Shown here one piece after another: positions 13,401-26,100 of a stretch of 64,000 nt of DNA; position 1 is the stretch's first letter, and the number at the start of each line of letters is the position of its first letter. The notes under the pieces were generated by a model, which made no database searches, had not been told where the DNA came from, and saw only the letters and a program-made list of their open reading frames with translations. Source of the stretch: Psilocybe azurescens (taxonomy: Eukaryota > Basidiomycota > Agaricomycetes > Agaricales > Agrocybaceae); contig JAJIRX010000567.1 of the NCBI GenBank assembly GCA_023853785.1, positions 1,612,001 to 1,676,000 of the forward strand. The letters are read 5' to 3'. Position numbers and translations under genes: made by a program.

Positions 13401-15680
13401 CATTTAATTCTCCTTATCTATTATTACGGAATCCGTCGACCCCAAAGATACCCCAGACGCCACAAGAACAGGCAGAACTTGCTCGTGAGGTCCAAGAAAA
13501 GACCGACGCCGCCATGATGGCACTGAACAAAAATTCTTCACGGACTAATCTGGGCGACGGCTTGAAACATGCCCCTTCTGTTCGCAGGAAGGTGGATACA
13601 AGCCAGATATCCACGCCGAAACTTGTGTCTACGACCACCAGCGTCGAAACGATACCCCTTCGTACCCCTTCGTTACTGTCTAATAACACATCTGGTCCTG
13701 GAGCGTCTAAGCTTGGTTCTCGGTTCAAGAAACTACGAGGATCTCTGCGTGCAAAGAATCTCACTACCTCAGGTGAAGAGACTGTTACTCCCGAATCTTC
13801 CAAATCGCCGTTAGCCAGCCAGACGGCTTTCTATGATCCTGCGAAACTTAACCCCCCTGGCGCACCCAAACTGTCAAGTGCGACTGAAACCGGAAGATTC
13901 AAAGTATCTATGCCGAGTCCACCTGCTTCTGCAGGACCTGGTTTGAAAGGGTTCATGGCCAGGTTTAGGAACAAGCAACGGATGTCTGAGATGCCTTCTG
14001 GCCGAGAGCACACCGTATCCGAAGCAACGTTGCCTCTGAGTCCGACATCTCCTCTAACCCCTCGTCAAGTTGAACCGACGACACCTATGCAGGCGACATC
14101 TCCTACTGATAGAAGTCACACTCTGACGCCAAGGCCAGCGGGTCAGCCTCGCCCTATGTATTCAAGATTTCCGCCGGCGAATCCACCTGCAGCTTCTACA
14201 CCTCCACTCCAACCTGCACCTGTACAAGAACCTGAAAAGCCGCCGGTTGATACCACTCAACAATCTGATGCTGCCTTGGAACAGTTCTTTGCTGCTGCGA
14301 CCAATCTAGGTCTCGATGAGAACGTTATAAATGACCTGCTGGCTCGCTCTGGTTCCACATCCTCTCGTAATCTTTTAGCGAGGAACACCTCCGTTGCTAA
14401 GCCACAGCCAGCTCCCTGGAAAGAAAATGATGATGCTCAGCCAGTCGCATATGTCGGCAGCACTGGCTCAGATCAGACGGCTACACCCACGAACTACGTT
14501 GTCTCACCAGAAAAGCAACTCCAACCGCCTAGCATATCTGAGGTTCGACCTGTCACCCCAGAGGACATTACGGTGACAAGAAAGCCTTCTACCCGGAGAG
14601 CCGATCAGTTGCGACGACCCAAGGAAGGACAGACAGAGAATGCTGGAAATACCATCGTTCGCAGGACGATCGTAATTGCTGCCGACTTATCACCGTCGGA
14701 TTTTGCTGCGCTCACTCAGCGAAAGACTTCTGTGCGTAAGAAACGCGCCAGTGCTACCTCGGTATCTAGCCGTTCCGTCCACGACCGTGCGCCAACGCCT
14801 CCTCCTCCGAAAACACCGACCGTCAAGCGCTTCTCTGCTGATGGCATGCCACCAATACCTCAGATGCCCAACTTTCTTGGTCAAGCAGACAAAATGTTGA
14901 ATGCGCCATCTACGTCAGCAACGGGTCCCATCGAGAAATCTAATTCGACATATGACTCGTTGTAAGTAATCGTTACATGTACCTCAAAATTTGAATCCTG
15001 AGACCGTTTCTTATAGCTATGACATGTATGCCGGAGAATCTAGAGTGGCTAGTGCACTCAATGATCCCAACGTGCTTGTCGAGCAGGCGAATCCAAAGGG
15101 TGAACATTTGGCCGCGACCGACGGTCCAGCGCTGGAAATCATCCAGTTGGCTAATGGAGAAACTATATGGTGAGTATTGTATTCCCCGTAAGCAACAATC
15201 GTTCTCACACAGTCTTAGGAACATCGTGAACGGTTTGCGGGACGGCGATGATGAGTCTATATACTCCGGTCGCACCAGCTTTGCATCAGAATATTCCAGC
15301 CGTGAACCTGGAAATGACGGACTGCAGGCGTTCATGAAAGAGCATGCCCGATCAGGTTCAAAAGGCAGCGTTTCTTCCTTCGTTTCTAAAAAGAAACCAC
15401 AAGGGAAAAATCGTCCTGAGACGAATGTTGGTGTTTGCTCTCATCAAACCTTATTGACAGATATTCAAGAATCTATTTCCAGGTTTTCTACAGCTCCTCG
15501 GCACATATAGGCCGCCTAATCGAGAGCCTTTCGCAAGGTGCGGACGCAGGATCTTTCAATATCATCCCAAACCGTGGTCCAGGCCACTCGACATCGTCAT
15601 CGTTATCCACCAACGATATCAATTGGACAGTGGAAGAACGTCTAGAACATATGCTGGGGTCCATGAACAACGGCCCGTAA
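10433..15680 (+). CDS. Very large Ser/Pro/Thr-rich protein of unknown function
   Basis: Start ATG at 10433 (MNRF), with an intron directly after five codons (donor GTAAGT). Exons joined across about eight introns and four frame breaks give roughly 1,550-1,600 residues, mostly disordered: Ser, Pro and Thr with many SP/TP sites typical of proline-directed phosphorylation. More ordered patches are EEAIREIEDEVEDEILLP (about residue 290), DPEEIIQRYAGLKKVDIAAVQEKL, RFKKLRGSLRAKNL, GLKGFMARFRNKQRMSE, NIVNGLRDGDDESIY and, at the C-terminus, VFYSSSAHIGRLIESLSQG and WTVEERLEHMLGSMN. No named domain is recognised; the layout resembles fungal cell-polarity or cytoskeletal scaffolds, which is inference only. 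Breaks needing one base lie in homopolymers at 10819-10823, 10890-10894, 11274-11278 and 12522-12526, and reading resumes in the new frame each time. Confidence 0.75.
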
Positions 15681-15898
15681 TCTGACTATTTTGTAATTTC
15701 TTTGATCTTTTTCCAGGTCGTGGTGTGCTAATGGATTCTATCGAATGGGTGCTTTGAGATGTATGTTTTGAATGTCATGGTTTCCTCCCTCCCTCCATCT
15801 TTTCCTCCAGTGCAGTAGTTGATAAATATGTTTGTCCAATAATAACAGCGAAGATATGAACCCCCAAAGCAAGATGAAAGCGAACAATATAGCAAGTC

Positions 15899-16611
15899 TC
15901 ACAGTCCATGAATGTCAACCCATCGAGTAACGCATAAGGCCACAAGGGCCTCGGTCAGCAGTGAATCTTGCGTGAAAGAATACTGGAGAACGGCGTGAGA
16001 AGGACCGATGGCGGTTGCTTGTCTGTAGCGACGAAATACCGCTATTCGAGTGTTATGGGAAGCGTAAAGCTGTGATTAATTTTAGTACTTGGACGAGAAG
16101 GGATGGCATGTCAATGCGAACATCATACGAGGTTGGGTCGTCTCTATTCCGTCTCCACTCAAATCTCTTCCCTTCAGACGAGACGAAAGCCCGGGCACTT
16201 GGTAAAACGTCGGAGTTTTCAGCCACTACCGTCAACTTCACTTCTGCCGATGATATAGAGAGTGGTTTACCTGCTAGTCGACCCTGCGAGCACCAGTTGC
16301 GACATTGGAAAGTTACGATTCCCAATGGTTGCGCCGCCCAAGTGATTTCCTGGACTCCATTCGAGCTTAGCGCATACTTCCTTGTTATTCTTATACACCT
16401 GTTAGCGAGTACAAGCATAATGACTTAATGTTTGTCAGCAATTCGCCAAGTCAAAACAGGGACCGACCATGGTTCGTACATAGGGCGTTAGCAGGTTTCG
16501 CTCTGCGGTTTCAAAGCAAAAGTAGATAGGCTTTGTGTCTTCACCAATGATAACGCAACTTCGAGGATCCTCTCTACCGGTGAAGAAGAGATCATAGGTG
16601 GTGGATGCCAT
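15899..16611 (-). CDS. DUF6593-like small protein
   Basis: ATG at 16611 starts MASTTYDLFFTGREDP. Three introns give about 170 aa. The layout matches my memory of DUF6593 proteins, which are abundant in agaricomycetes and functionally uncharacterised: an N-terminal strand region, VCAKLEWSPG, then SSARAFVSSEGKRFEWRR, then LYASHNTRIAVFRRY, and a C-terminal VALCVTRWVDIHGL. The middle junction is phase-consistent (AG joined to T GCC CGG), supporting the exon model. No signal peptide or membrane segment is visible. It is downstream of, and parallel to, the BTB gene. Confidence 0.6.
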
Positions 16612-17134
16612 AAGAAGGCCCGGTGAATACCTGTGTCCAGACACGAAGGCATGCTCGTGTTCTTATAACATGCACTCTATCGAGCCCTGGCTCCCGTGAT
16701 TAGCGCGTCTCGGATCCATGGGAACATTTCCATCGATAGTGGCGCAGGAAGAGAAGCAACATTGGGATGTAAGTGACGCCTCGAACCAATAAGTTACACT
16801 TGCTTTTATACTCTCTCGACGACCTCTCTCCAGTCACTATTCGGAGAACATGTCAAACCTGCCACTGCCACTTAAAGTCTAAAAAATTCTGGCAATCCCC
16901 GGGTCTTTCCCCTTTGTGGAATGTGCCTACCTCTTTCGGTCCAATCCTTCCGCCATCTCACGACGCCCACGTTTTTGCCACGTTTTGACATCATTTAGCA
17001 TGCTCCTCGGGCGTCTTCACATTGTCTACAGCAACTTCCACAAGGTCCCACTGCAGGACCCACATCGTCCAAGCGTTTTTGATTAAAATTCCGAAAACAT
17101 ACGTGTATTAGTGCCATCAGTGGCAAAGTCTAGC
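16612..17134. other. Intergenic between BTB gene and DUF6593-like gene
   Basis: 523 bp, presumably the promoter of the minus-strand gene at 15899-16611 and the 3' UTR of the BTB gene. No conserved coding or RNA signal seen. Confidence 0.45.
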
Positions 17135-18576
17135 TTATGAGTTGACCTTCCACAGCGGTCTCTTGCGCATTTTACGGGTGATATGCACTGCGCTGCTACC
17201 AAAGCTGCTCTGCCCGAAGGCTAGAACAACGGTCTCCTCAGCACCAAGACCCCGAGCAATCCCCCGCTTTCGTAATTCAATAGCATCTTTTGCAAACTTG
17301 AATCGAGCTTGGTCGGAACCTGTTGATGAAAAGAAGGAGCGTTGGTCTAGGTCAGTGCTTCGAAAATCGGTCATAGGCGTGATCAATGCTAACCAATCAA
17401 AAATGTGGGTGATTCAACGGCGCTTTTGAACATTTCGAAGGGCACCCGTGAATATATTTGTAAGAGCACGTCACGGCCACTTGGCCCTGAAGAAGGATCC
17501 TGGGCAGGTCGTTGGACTTCGAGGACTTCGGGAAGTGTAACCACGAGGAAATGGAAGACATCATCTCTCAGTCTTTGGGCGTATTGTCCAAAGACTGATG
17601 TGGAAGGGAGGTCAGAAGTCGCTGCTCCATCTGTGTTCGAGGGTATCGCGTCGATAAATTCAACCCATCCGCCGATGGTCTCCACGGACATAGATCGTCT
17701 GCACACGTTATACGCGTATTGGGATAGTTCATCCATGCCACCCAGTAAGCAACCGGCTGCTAATACTGCTCGGGAATTCTCAGGGCGGATGAGATTTAGG
17801 GATATTGCTGAGTAAAGATAACCCAGGGCTGCAAACAAAAGATTCGAATTCATAAGACGAGTGGAAGCTTGAGAGAAAAATTCATTCACCAATCGCGAAA
17901 CCCTATAAATAAAAGGTCTAGATCAGTCATTCGACTATTGTCGAGGGCGACAGAAGTACGTACTTCTTGTGTGACTTCTGGTTCCTGATCTAAATGGACA
18001 TATATAACGCGTTGCCCAGTGGTTTGTGGAGAAGTGGACATAAGATGTGCAAGATATGGAGAACGGGATAGTATAATAGCATGAAGGCGATACACATTTT
18101 GGTGAACGTGCTGGACCAAGAAGCATTAGGCGCCGCAAAGCCACAGGAATCACCAAAGACGTACAAGAATCGTGTCTGCGTAATTCTGCAAGAAGGTGGC
18201 TTAGCACGCAGCAAAGTTGACCGTAGATACAGAACTTACACCTGTTTGAAAGCCAGCGTGGTATAGATGGCTCACGATTTCCTCATTATGAGAGTTCTGA
18301 AAGGGCCTGAGAATGACATGATGAGTGGGTGGCCTCTAAGTTACGAAAAAGGTTCATAGTTCTCTCAGGACAGCCTGGAGATCTAGGTAGAGGCTGCATG
18401 GCTTCCTCAGAGGTTGGAACTCACTGAGAATAACCATTGATAGGGTAAGTAGAGGACGAAGGCGAACTGCTGTTTCCGTCAAACGATGATTCTGTGGATA
18501 TTTCGCTGTGAGAGATTGATCCATTTGGATGAGAGTGGCCATTCGTGGATGATGATGTGGATGGAATAGATGACAT
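17135..18576 (-). CDS. BTB/POZ-domain protein
   Basis: ATG at 18576 (MSSIPSTSSSTNGHSHPNG) begins a Ser-rich leader. The second exon gives NEEIVSHLYHAGFQTG, followed by NYADTILHVHQNVYRLHAI and LSRSPYLAHLMSTS, the classic BTB core (D in ADI/ADT, L-H-A-x-L-S-R-S-x-x). A four-codon exon GFAI, bounded by two introns, joins to ALGYLYSAISLNLIRPEN and LLGGMDELSQYAYNVCRRS, a BACK-like helical region. Further on come FHFLVVTLPEVLEVQRP and a C-terminal SDQARFKFAKDAIELRKRGI. About 390 aa. Such proteins often serve as CUL3 adaptors, but nothing here names a substrate. The small exon explains what looks like a broken frame near 17890. Confidence 0.78.
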
Positions 18577-18789
18577 CTTGGTAGATATGCGCACTGGTGA
18601 AAGGAGATAAAAGGGAGTTGAACGAACAGTGCGAGTCTGCTCGAGTCCTGGCAAAACTCGAACACCCTGAGCACATCAAAGCAAACCATGTGACTATTGA
18701 CTACCGTGACTATTGACATGCCTGCTCCCACAACACAAACTCACCAGTGCAGCACTGCTCCACAAGAGCAAGCCACCCATCTTGAAGGA

Positions 18790-19711
18790 CTACACATTCA
18801 AAACTTGCTCAATTCCAGCTCTATTTACCACAACCCCGTAAAAATCCTGGATCGTGCCTTTCATGAACACGTAATTCGACATTAGGTTATTGCTGATTCC
18901 TTCTCGCCTCGCCGACGGCCCACATATCGGTGCGTAAAGTGGCGGAGCGGAAGAGTAGAGAGAGCCCCCACAATCTACCCCGAACGAAGCATCGGCGGCC
19001 TTTAGAAGCTACATGTGTGTCGTCAGCTTGATGTTCCACAAACTCGAGATCATTATTTGCTTACCATATGACTTCGGTCTGATGCAAAATACTGGCAAAA
19101 TAGCTCTCCAGGTACTACGCGGAACATGCTACAAGATGCCGATGAGAAACGACGGGCCACCTAATTGAATATCCATCACTCGCCTTTCATACGACGGTGA
19201 AATGCCCTCTGGGAATGTCGTGGACAGGTATTCTAGCCATTCGCATAGTATTTCTATTCAATGCAGGTTGGCATGATAAAATGGTTTTTGCTTGCCTTCC
19301 CATTTGCATGGCATTGGTAGACGCGTATCAAAATCGTATACCCAGTTCTGCATTCTCAACGCTTCTATCTCTCTCAGATCTTCATGTCGTTTCCACGGGC
19401 GAAGCACCAGAATAACATGATAATCCCAAATGACAGGCGCATGGTCGGTGTGCGCAGCTTTTTGACACCAAAGAGCGACCTGGATTTGTGGTATTTAGCC
19501 TCATCTTTTACTTTTTTCGCCTGTTTGGTTCTGGAGACTGCATCCAGTCCCAACTCACCGTCTTGTTATCATTTGATATGACGATCACGAACACTTGCCA
19601 AAACTCTTTCACCGCTGGATTGTCTAAGAATGCTTGACAGAGAAGATATGTATTCTCTTCACAGTAACAGCTGGTATAGACACTTGCAGGAGGTAAACAA
19701 GGAGGTATCAT
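18790..19711 (-). CDS. NTAQ1: Protein N-terminal glutamine amidohydrolase
   Basis: NTAQ1 deamidates N-terminal glutamine to glutamate, making substrates for arginylation and the N-degron pathway. ATG at 19711 starts MIPPCLPPASVYTSCYCEEN. The catalytic Cys (second Cys of SCYCEEN), His (WDYHVILVL) and Asp (YDFDTRLP) are all present, followed by FRVVPGELF, FASDRSHM, PPLYAPICGP and NNLMSNYV. Five introns are placed; the one at 19233-19295 uses a GC donor (AAG|GCAAGC). Reading without splicing gives only fragments. The C-terminal extension ends EQVLNV, somewhat longer than in animals. All three catalytic residues argue for an active enzyme. Confidence 0.88.
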
Positions 19712-20550
19712 GACCGTTATACTGCCGAGATGTGTCGTGTTGTGCAAGTGCTTAGAAACGAAATGCCTGTAATAGATAAGATTAGATCATTATCATGATG
19801 TTAAAGTGTGGGTAAACCACTTGAACCGTGTCCCATGTTGAAATTTCCGAGAGATCTATGTATCCTTAACGTTTCATTTCAGTTGGCTACCATCTTATAG
19901 GCGTCCGTTTGGTATTCATGGCCAGACCATTCTAACAAACAAATTGCGACCCAATCTTCGCTCAACGAAAAAATAATATTTGTATGCATTCCTTAAGGCG
20001 ATGGTGCCCAAAGGCTAATGAAATTGAAAAATCGAAGGTTTATGTTGGATACAACCAGACATACTTAGGCACTACCAGTGCCAGAAACTTCATCTACAAG
20101 GTTCTGCTTAAAAGTTCTATATGTAGGTGAATAAATAAACAAGTATGAATGGATACCATGGAAGATAGAAGTTTTCTTTCGGTCGTCAATTGGCGAACGG
20201 TGGTCGAAAGATAGTGCGCAACAGATGTTTTTCTGATTCTGAATGCTAGTTCATTGAACAAGAGAGGAAGCAAAAGGCATCATTAGCTAACTGAACATAC
20301 GGCCCCTCCCGGAAAATATGGTTTCCAGGTGGCATGCAAGATATGCTATTCACAACCTACATAATTGTGCTAATAGTGTACATGTGACCGAAGGATTTTG
20401 TGAAACCCCAACGACTACGTATGTTGTGGGGTAATTAATGTCGTGGGTCTGTGCACAAGAGATAAAATGAGCGCTTGTGAAATAGACCTCTGAAAATAAA
20501 TTCTCACCACTGGGTGGGAGGGTATAATTAACTTGATGGGTATGATGGCG
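19712..20550. other. Intergenic, 839 bp
   Basis: Upstream of NTAQ1 and downstream of the small minus-strand CDS. AT-rich, with no coding or repeat signal I can defend. Confidence 0.45.
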
Positions 20551-20910
20551 TCATTTTGTACGTTGGAATGACTCGTCGTTTCGCGTTGGTGTTTTTTTCT
20601 TCAACACTAGGTCGGGAGATGACGTGGGCTTTCGACACGGGACAAATATATGAGACATCCCTGTGGGTGAATGTGGGGCGTGTCGTTTTGGTTGAGGCGA
20701 CCGGATAGCGCCACGCTCCACCGGGCTTACGTTAAACGACGCAGAGATAGAAGTATTAGGGTATCGAGGACGTTCGGCGGTGTATCTTGTTTGCGGCACA
20801 GGCGTTGAGTACGCGGAAGGCCTTGGTGGTTCTGGCATGACGCCACGTATATTTGTGAAGGGATGAGTGGCAAATGGGTCAAACGACTCGAGCAAAGGTG
20901 AGTGTACCAT
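20551..20910 (-). CDS. Small Pro/Ser-rich hypothetical protein
   Basis: Single uninterrupted frame of 119 codons from ATG at 20910. Composition is like neighbouring disordered proteins: Pro, Ser, Thr and Arg, with SP and TP motifs such as NVSPVERGAIRSPQPKRH. No signal peptide, membrane segment or domain. A TATATATATCGA stretch at about 20984-20995 lies some 75-85 bp upstream of the start and could be a core promoter. Could be a real lineage-specific gene or a chance frame. Confidence 0.4.
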   Translation of the reverse strand: MVHSPLLESFDPFATHPFTNIRGVMPEPPRPSAYSTPVPQTRYTAERPRYPNTSISASFNVSPVERGAIRSPQPKRHAPHSPTGMSHIFVPCRKPTSSPDLVLKKKTPTRNDESFQRTK

Positions 20911-21760
20911 TTTGTGTGTGGAGTAAAGGCTGGAGGGCGGTCAGTCAAGTTTTGCGATGGTGGAATGGAAAAAGGAGGTCGAGCTTATATATATCGAATT
21001 TCGGTATCATTGTGTCCTTCCTAAATCCGGTTGGTCTGAAGTAGCAGTCTAGGTATAGAAGAGTGGCTCAGTCAGTCCCCTTGGAGGCGGAGACTGGCGG
21101 AGAGCCAGATATCCGCCCCATGTTCTTGCGCACGTGTTATTTCCCCCGCAATCGGATCGGGTAATTCGATTCATTCCTTCGTCTGATTGGCTGGAATATC
21201 GTCGGCTACCTGCCAGTCCTGCTGAAATGAATGTGAAGCACGAACGTCATTCTGAATGCCTGATGAAAGCCGACAGGGAATTATGGTCAGTACGATTGAC
21301 CCCCTACACAGCAATACATGAATTACTCGTGCCGTCTGCATGAAATTGGACAGGTCGAGAAGGCAGAGAAAATTGAGACCCAATAAGTCCTGGAATTGAC
21401 TTGTTGCAGCATCAAACTTGTTAGGTGCATCCAATGATATACAGTTAGTGCGCCAAGGATGCCAAATCCTGTCTTGAACTTACAAATATCCTGGATCTCT
21501 CCGGTGGTGATATTTGACTCTCAAGTGCGCAAAGAATCGAGAAAGCTGACGAGAAGTGATCAATAGGGACAATTGGGCAATTGAATCCCGAAAGGCGACT
21601 CCTTCGTCCGGGTCCCGCGAAACGCACATTCAAAGTTCGAGATGGGCCTGATATATCTAGTTTCCCAGCTGATAATTTAGAAGGGCTCCAATGTCGTAAT
21701 CTAGATTGGAATTTCAACGAGAGAAGCCATGCTTTGTCCTGAGCATTGGGTGGAAACAAA
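20911..21760. other. Intergenic with possible minus-strand exon remnants
   Basis: Mostly without signal. On the minus strand, a frame ending PPERSRIF at about 21489 is followed by a good intron (donor GTAAGTTC, CTAAC branch-like sequence, acceptor AACAAG), then FDAATSQFQDLLGLNF. This could be two exons of an unrecognised gene or decayed sequence downstream of ATP12. Not strong enough for a CDS call. Confidence 0.3.
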
Positions 21761-22885
21761 CTACAAAGTTGACAGGAGGCAAGCCGCACTCCCTAGTTGC
21801 CTTCTGATGTCGTGGTAATCAACATCGTGAGCTAAGGAGCAAATCAATACCCTTGGAAATCGGACCGGAAACACATGACAACTCACTATCTTCCACTTCA
21901 CCCCATCTCTCAATTTGGCTGTTCACCTCTACTGTAGCGGCTAGAGCCGCTTCTTCAACGGATATACGTTTCTTCACTAAAGCCAATGCAATGATAAGCG
22001 ATTTTGCCGCGTAAGTCGCGCGTTCCATGGCTTTGGATTTTTGAGTCGTCGCATCATTTACGATAATTTGGCTCACGCACCTGCCATCTCCCAGTGATTG
22101 AAGGATTCTAGTACTTTCAACATCTTTTCCTCTGTATCCTTTGACTGCCGCACAGACATTATAGAATTAGATACGTCCAGTTTGACATCGAATGTTTTCC
22201 TGGCCCATTCTAGTAGTGGTGTCCAATGTTCGGTTTGTAATCGTTCTAATGGTTCGGGATTGTCATGGAAGAAACTGAAGCATCGTTAGTCGAAATACAC
22301 GGGAGAAAGATGATTAAACACACCAAATTGTATCTGTGTGAATGTATTTCACCAACGCGGCGCGAACTTCAGCTCGGGTGGTCTCCTCAACCATAGCATC
22401 AACGGCTCTAGAGACTATGGATGTCTACATACTGTGAGGTGAGAGACTCTTCCTTAATGGGGAGAGGACTGTGTCGTACCATAGGCAATGCGTGTGGTTT
22501 TAAGAGAATCTCTTGGTGATCCCATTCTGCGGCAACCAGCGCTGCAGGAAGAGTTTTGTTCAAAGGCAGATAGAGCGTCTGTCCACTGGGGGTCTTCAAA
22601 GCACGCTTGTCCAGAGTCACCACCAAGGATTCTCCGCGACGCTCAATATCGACGTCTTTCCAAAATCGTCTTTGTGTTGTCTCAGCACCTGAGAGAAAGT
22701 CAGCTCAACGACCCAATCGACGCCAACAGAGCCACTTCACGATTTGTGTCAGTGACTGGGAGACCGTCATGCGTGTCAGTTGACTGCCATCGCCAACTGT
22801 TACATTTCAGACCAAATCCAGTTGAAGGCAATGAGCGGCAGGTCAGACCCAGAGAAGAGTGTCTTCCGAGGCGTTGAACGAGCAT
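21761..22885 (-). CDS. ATP12: Mitochondrial F1-ATPase assembly chaperone Atp12
   Basis: Atp12 binds the F1 alpha subunit during assembly of the mitochondrial ATP synthase. ATG at 22885 starts MLVQRLGRHSSLGLTCRSL, an Arg-rich, acid-free leader typical of a mitochondrial presequence. The body carries family hallmarks: RRFWKDVDIE, VTLDKRALKTPSGQTLYLPL, AAEWDHQEILLKPHALPM, SRAVDAMVEETRAEV, the Asn-Pro-Glu-Pro-Leu segment, AAMERATYAAKSLIIALAL and ISVEEAALAATVEVNSQIERWGEVED. It ends RRQLGSAACLLSTL after an intron in the penultimate segment. At least four introns. Divergent from MSH3. Confidence 0.92.
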
Positions 22886-23140
22886 TCTGGGGATATATTT
22901 GTCGCCGTCGACTCTCGAGATGATTTATTAATCCCTGAATTCCCTTCAACTTCAAGTTTTCGGGGAACGTCATCACGTGGTACTGTGGCACGTTTATTGT
23001 GTCAATTGTCATGGTGGTGGCTCTCAGCTGTGGTACTACGAGGAAGTACATAACTTAAACTGGTTCTTCCACTTTTCATTTGAATGGCACCAATTGCATG
23101 AACATACCACCCAATATTCTACGTACCATTCAATTTAGGG
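22886..23140. promoter_or_regulatory. Divergent promoter ATP12 / MSH3
   Basis: 255 bp between start codons. Contains CATCACGTGGTA (an E-box, CACGTG) at about 22972-22982, a plausible bHLH-type site. Function not shown. Confidence 0.45.
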
Positions 23141-26100
23141 ATGGCCCCTGACTCGCCTGCTTCACAATCCAACATTTCTTCCTATTTCAAATCTACCCCA
23201 ACCATATCACAAAAAACGGGAAAGAGAATCAGTTCGCCCATTGACCTAACTGCGGATGATGAAGAGAACGAACGACAGCTCAAACGGCCACGCTTGGCTG
23301 GAAAAGATTCAGTTTTCTCTACCTCTGTCGGTACTTTGTCGAACTCGGCGACCACTCTCGTTGATTCATGGCGTTTCTCTCCCGAGAAACCGAAACAAGC
23401 GGGTCCATCCAAAGTACGCTCTGCATTTGAAAAGGAGCGCCACGAAGCCTTTAAGAAAAAGCTATTGCATGACAACAGCATCTTTTTAAAGAAGGAAGCC
23501 GAAATCGTTGACCTGGGTCGTGACCAGGACATGGGGGATAGTGAAAATACTGAAGACGAACGATTCTTTAACGTGCCTGGTCTTCCGTCCAGTCTAAGTG
23601 ACTTATTCTCGCATTCAGATAAAGGAAAAGGCAAGGTATCAGGGAAATCTGGGAAGCGTAACAAAACTACTGTTGAACTTGGTCCCAGCGGTCAAACCTA
23701 CACACCTCTAGAAAAGCAGGTCAGTAAGAACACGTCAATAAATATATCTATACGTCTAATTTGGTTTCTCAAAGATACTCGAGTTAAAGAAAGACAACAT
23801 AGGAACAGTACTCATGGTAGAAGTGGGGTACAAGTATAAATTCTTTGGCAAAGACGCAGAGGTGAGACACGAGGATGTAGCCCCTCAATCTTCAACGGCT
23901 AATAGTGAGTCATAGATAGCCAGCAAGGAGCTGGGTATGGTTTCATATATGGACAGAAATTTTCTAGTTGCATCGGTTCCTCTACATCGACGAGAGGTTC
24001 ATCTCAAAAAGTGGGTTTTGTCGAGTCTCAACTATATGGTGATTGTACTGTGCTGAGTGTGCACTACTTCAGGCTAATCTCACGAGGATATCGTGTAGGG
24101 GTGGTAAATCAGATTGAAACTGCTGCACTGAAGAAAATTAGCGATAATCGCAATGCCTTATTCGATCGTCAGCTTACAAAACTATACACAGCAACAACGT
24201 AAGAATAAACTGTTCTTCTATGCTCTGATGGGTCCCTGACGATACCACAGCTATGTCGAGGAACTGGATTCCGTCGATGACATCGAAAGGTATCACGCGC
24301 CACCATTTATATGTATCGTTGAAGAACAGAAAGGAAACCACCAAGCCGACGTGTCCATTGGGATGATTACAATATGCCCCAGTACAGGAGATGTAGTATG
24401 GGACAGTTTTGATGGTAAACTCTTTCAAACCTATTTTCTGTGGCACTGGATCTGAAAAAATTTGCCTTTCATTAACAGATACAATCATGAGGTTGGAATT
24501 AGAAGTATGTTCCCTTTAGTGATGGCTCAGACAAAACTTAATCAAAAGCAGACGAGGCTAGTACATACGCGACCTTCAGAATTGTTAATTCCAAGTCAGG
24601 AATTAACGGACGCCACAAGTAAAATGCTATCACATTTCTCCGGGTGAGTCCTGCATAGTTTGGAAGCAGTGGGCTCTAAATCTGAAAGTTCACAGGATCT
24701 CCTCATTTGGGCATCAAATACGAACTGAAAAGTTTAAGAAGATGTTGAGCTACACGGAAGCGTTTTCGAATATTAAGAATTTCTATACAGATAAGAACAA
24801 ATTTGGTGCCGCGTCTGAAAATTTTTCGTCAGGTAATCACTTATCACTCATATATGTCATTAGTTGATATGAATTTCGTCTTGCAGGAAAGCTAATGGCT
24901 ACAATAACGGACTTGCCCAGTCTTGTCGTGATTGCTCTAGCTCATGCCATCGAATATCTATCTACTTTTGGTCTCGCAGATGCGTTTTTGGAAACCAAAT
25001 TTTTTACTAAATTCACTACCCAGGCACACATGCTATTGGCTGCTAACACCTTAATAAACTTGGAGATCTACCGAAATGAAACAGACAACACTTCGCGTGG
25101 TTCCTTGATATGGGTATTAGACCGAACAAAGACCAAATTTGGAGCGAGACTTCTCCGGAGTTGGGTGGGTAGACCGTTAGTGAATAAACTGCACGTCTCT
25201 AACTTCTCACTGGATGACGCATAGACTAACGGATAATAATTGTAGTGTCTTAGAAGAAAGAATTGATTCAGTACAGGAGATTCTCGAAAGTTATGACGAA
25301 TCATTGCTCATCCTTCGTAACTTAATCAAGGGTCTTCCTGACCTAGCGAAAGGACTAAGTCGAATACAGTATGGGCAGGTAAAACTTAACGTACTTATTC
25401 GACACTTCGAACTGACACCCTGGCTTACCCCAGTGTACGCCCAAGGAATTATCTATTCTCCTTCCCGCGTTCAATAAAGTTGCACTGGCATACAAAACAT
25501 TGGATCCCCCTGAAAGCACTGGGTTGAAGTCGCCGATTCTAAAGCAAATTATATTTTCTCTTCCTAAGCTGGAAAAACCAATGACGGAGTTGATGAATGC
25601 TGTTAATATAAAGATGGCCGCGGAAGGGAAAAAGGAATCTATGTGGAGAGACTCAGAAAAATACCCAGCGATCAGTGATGCGGAAGGGGTATGTGCCACA
25701 AGTCGCCTAATTTAACGAATATCTTCCCGATAATTTTCTTCAGGCATTAAGAGCCATAGATGAAGAGCTGAAAGTTGAGTTGAAACGTAGTAAGTATACC
25801 TCCCTCTTCTTGATCATTGTTTGTAACAATTCTATGATAGTCCGAAAGTTGTTAAGAACTCCTTCATTGGAATGGATGACCGTCGGGATGGATGAGGTAC
25901 GTTTAATATATCCATTCTCGCAACCTCCCAGTTGACATCATCTATACTTCCAGCATTTGGTCGTAATCAAAAAAGCGACAAGATACCTATACCTGACAAT
26001 TGGATTCTTCATTCAAAGTAAATAAGCTTCTTTGCCTTATTGATCGGAGTAACTAATAACGTGTTTGAAGAACGAAGCTTCTGGCCAGGTATTATCCGCC

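Noticed and set aside
25191..25224. GC-AG intron of 34 bp in MSH3
   Set aside because: Too short. A 49-bp GT-AG intron at 25176-25224 gives the conserved-looking SWVGRPLTD instead.
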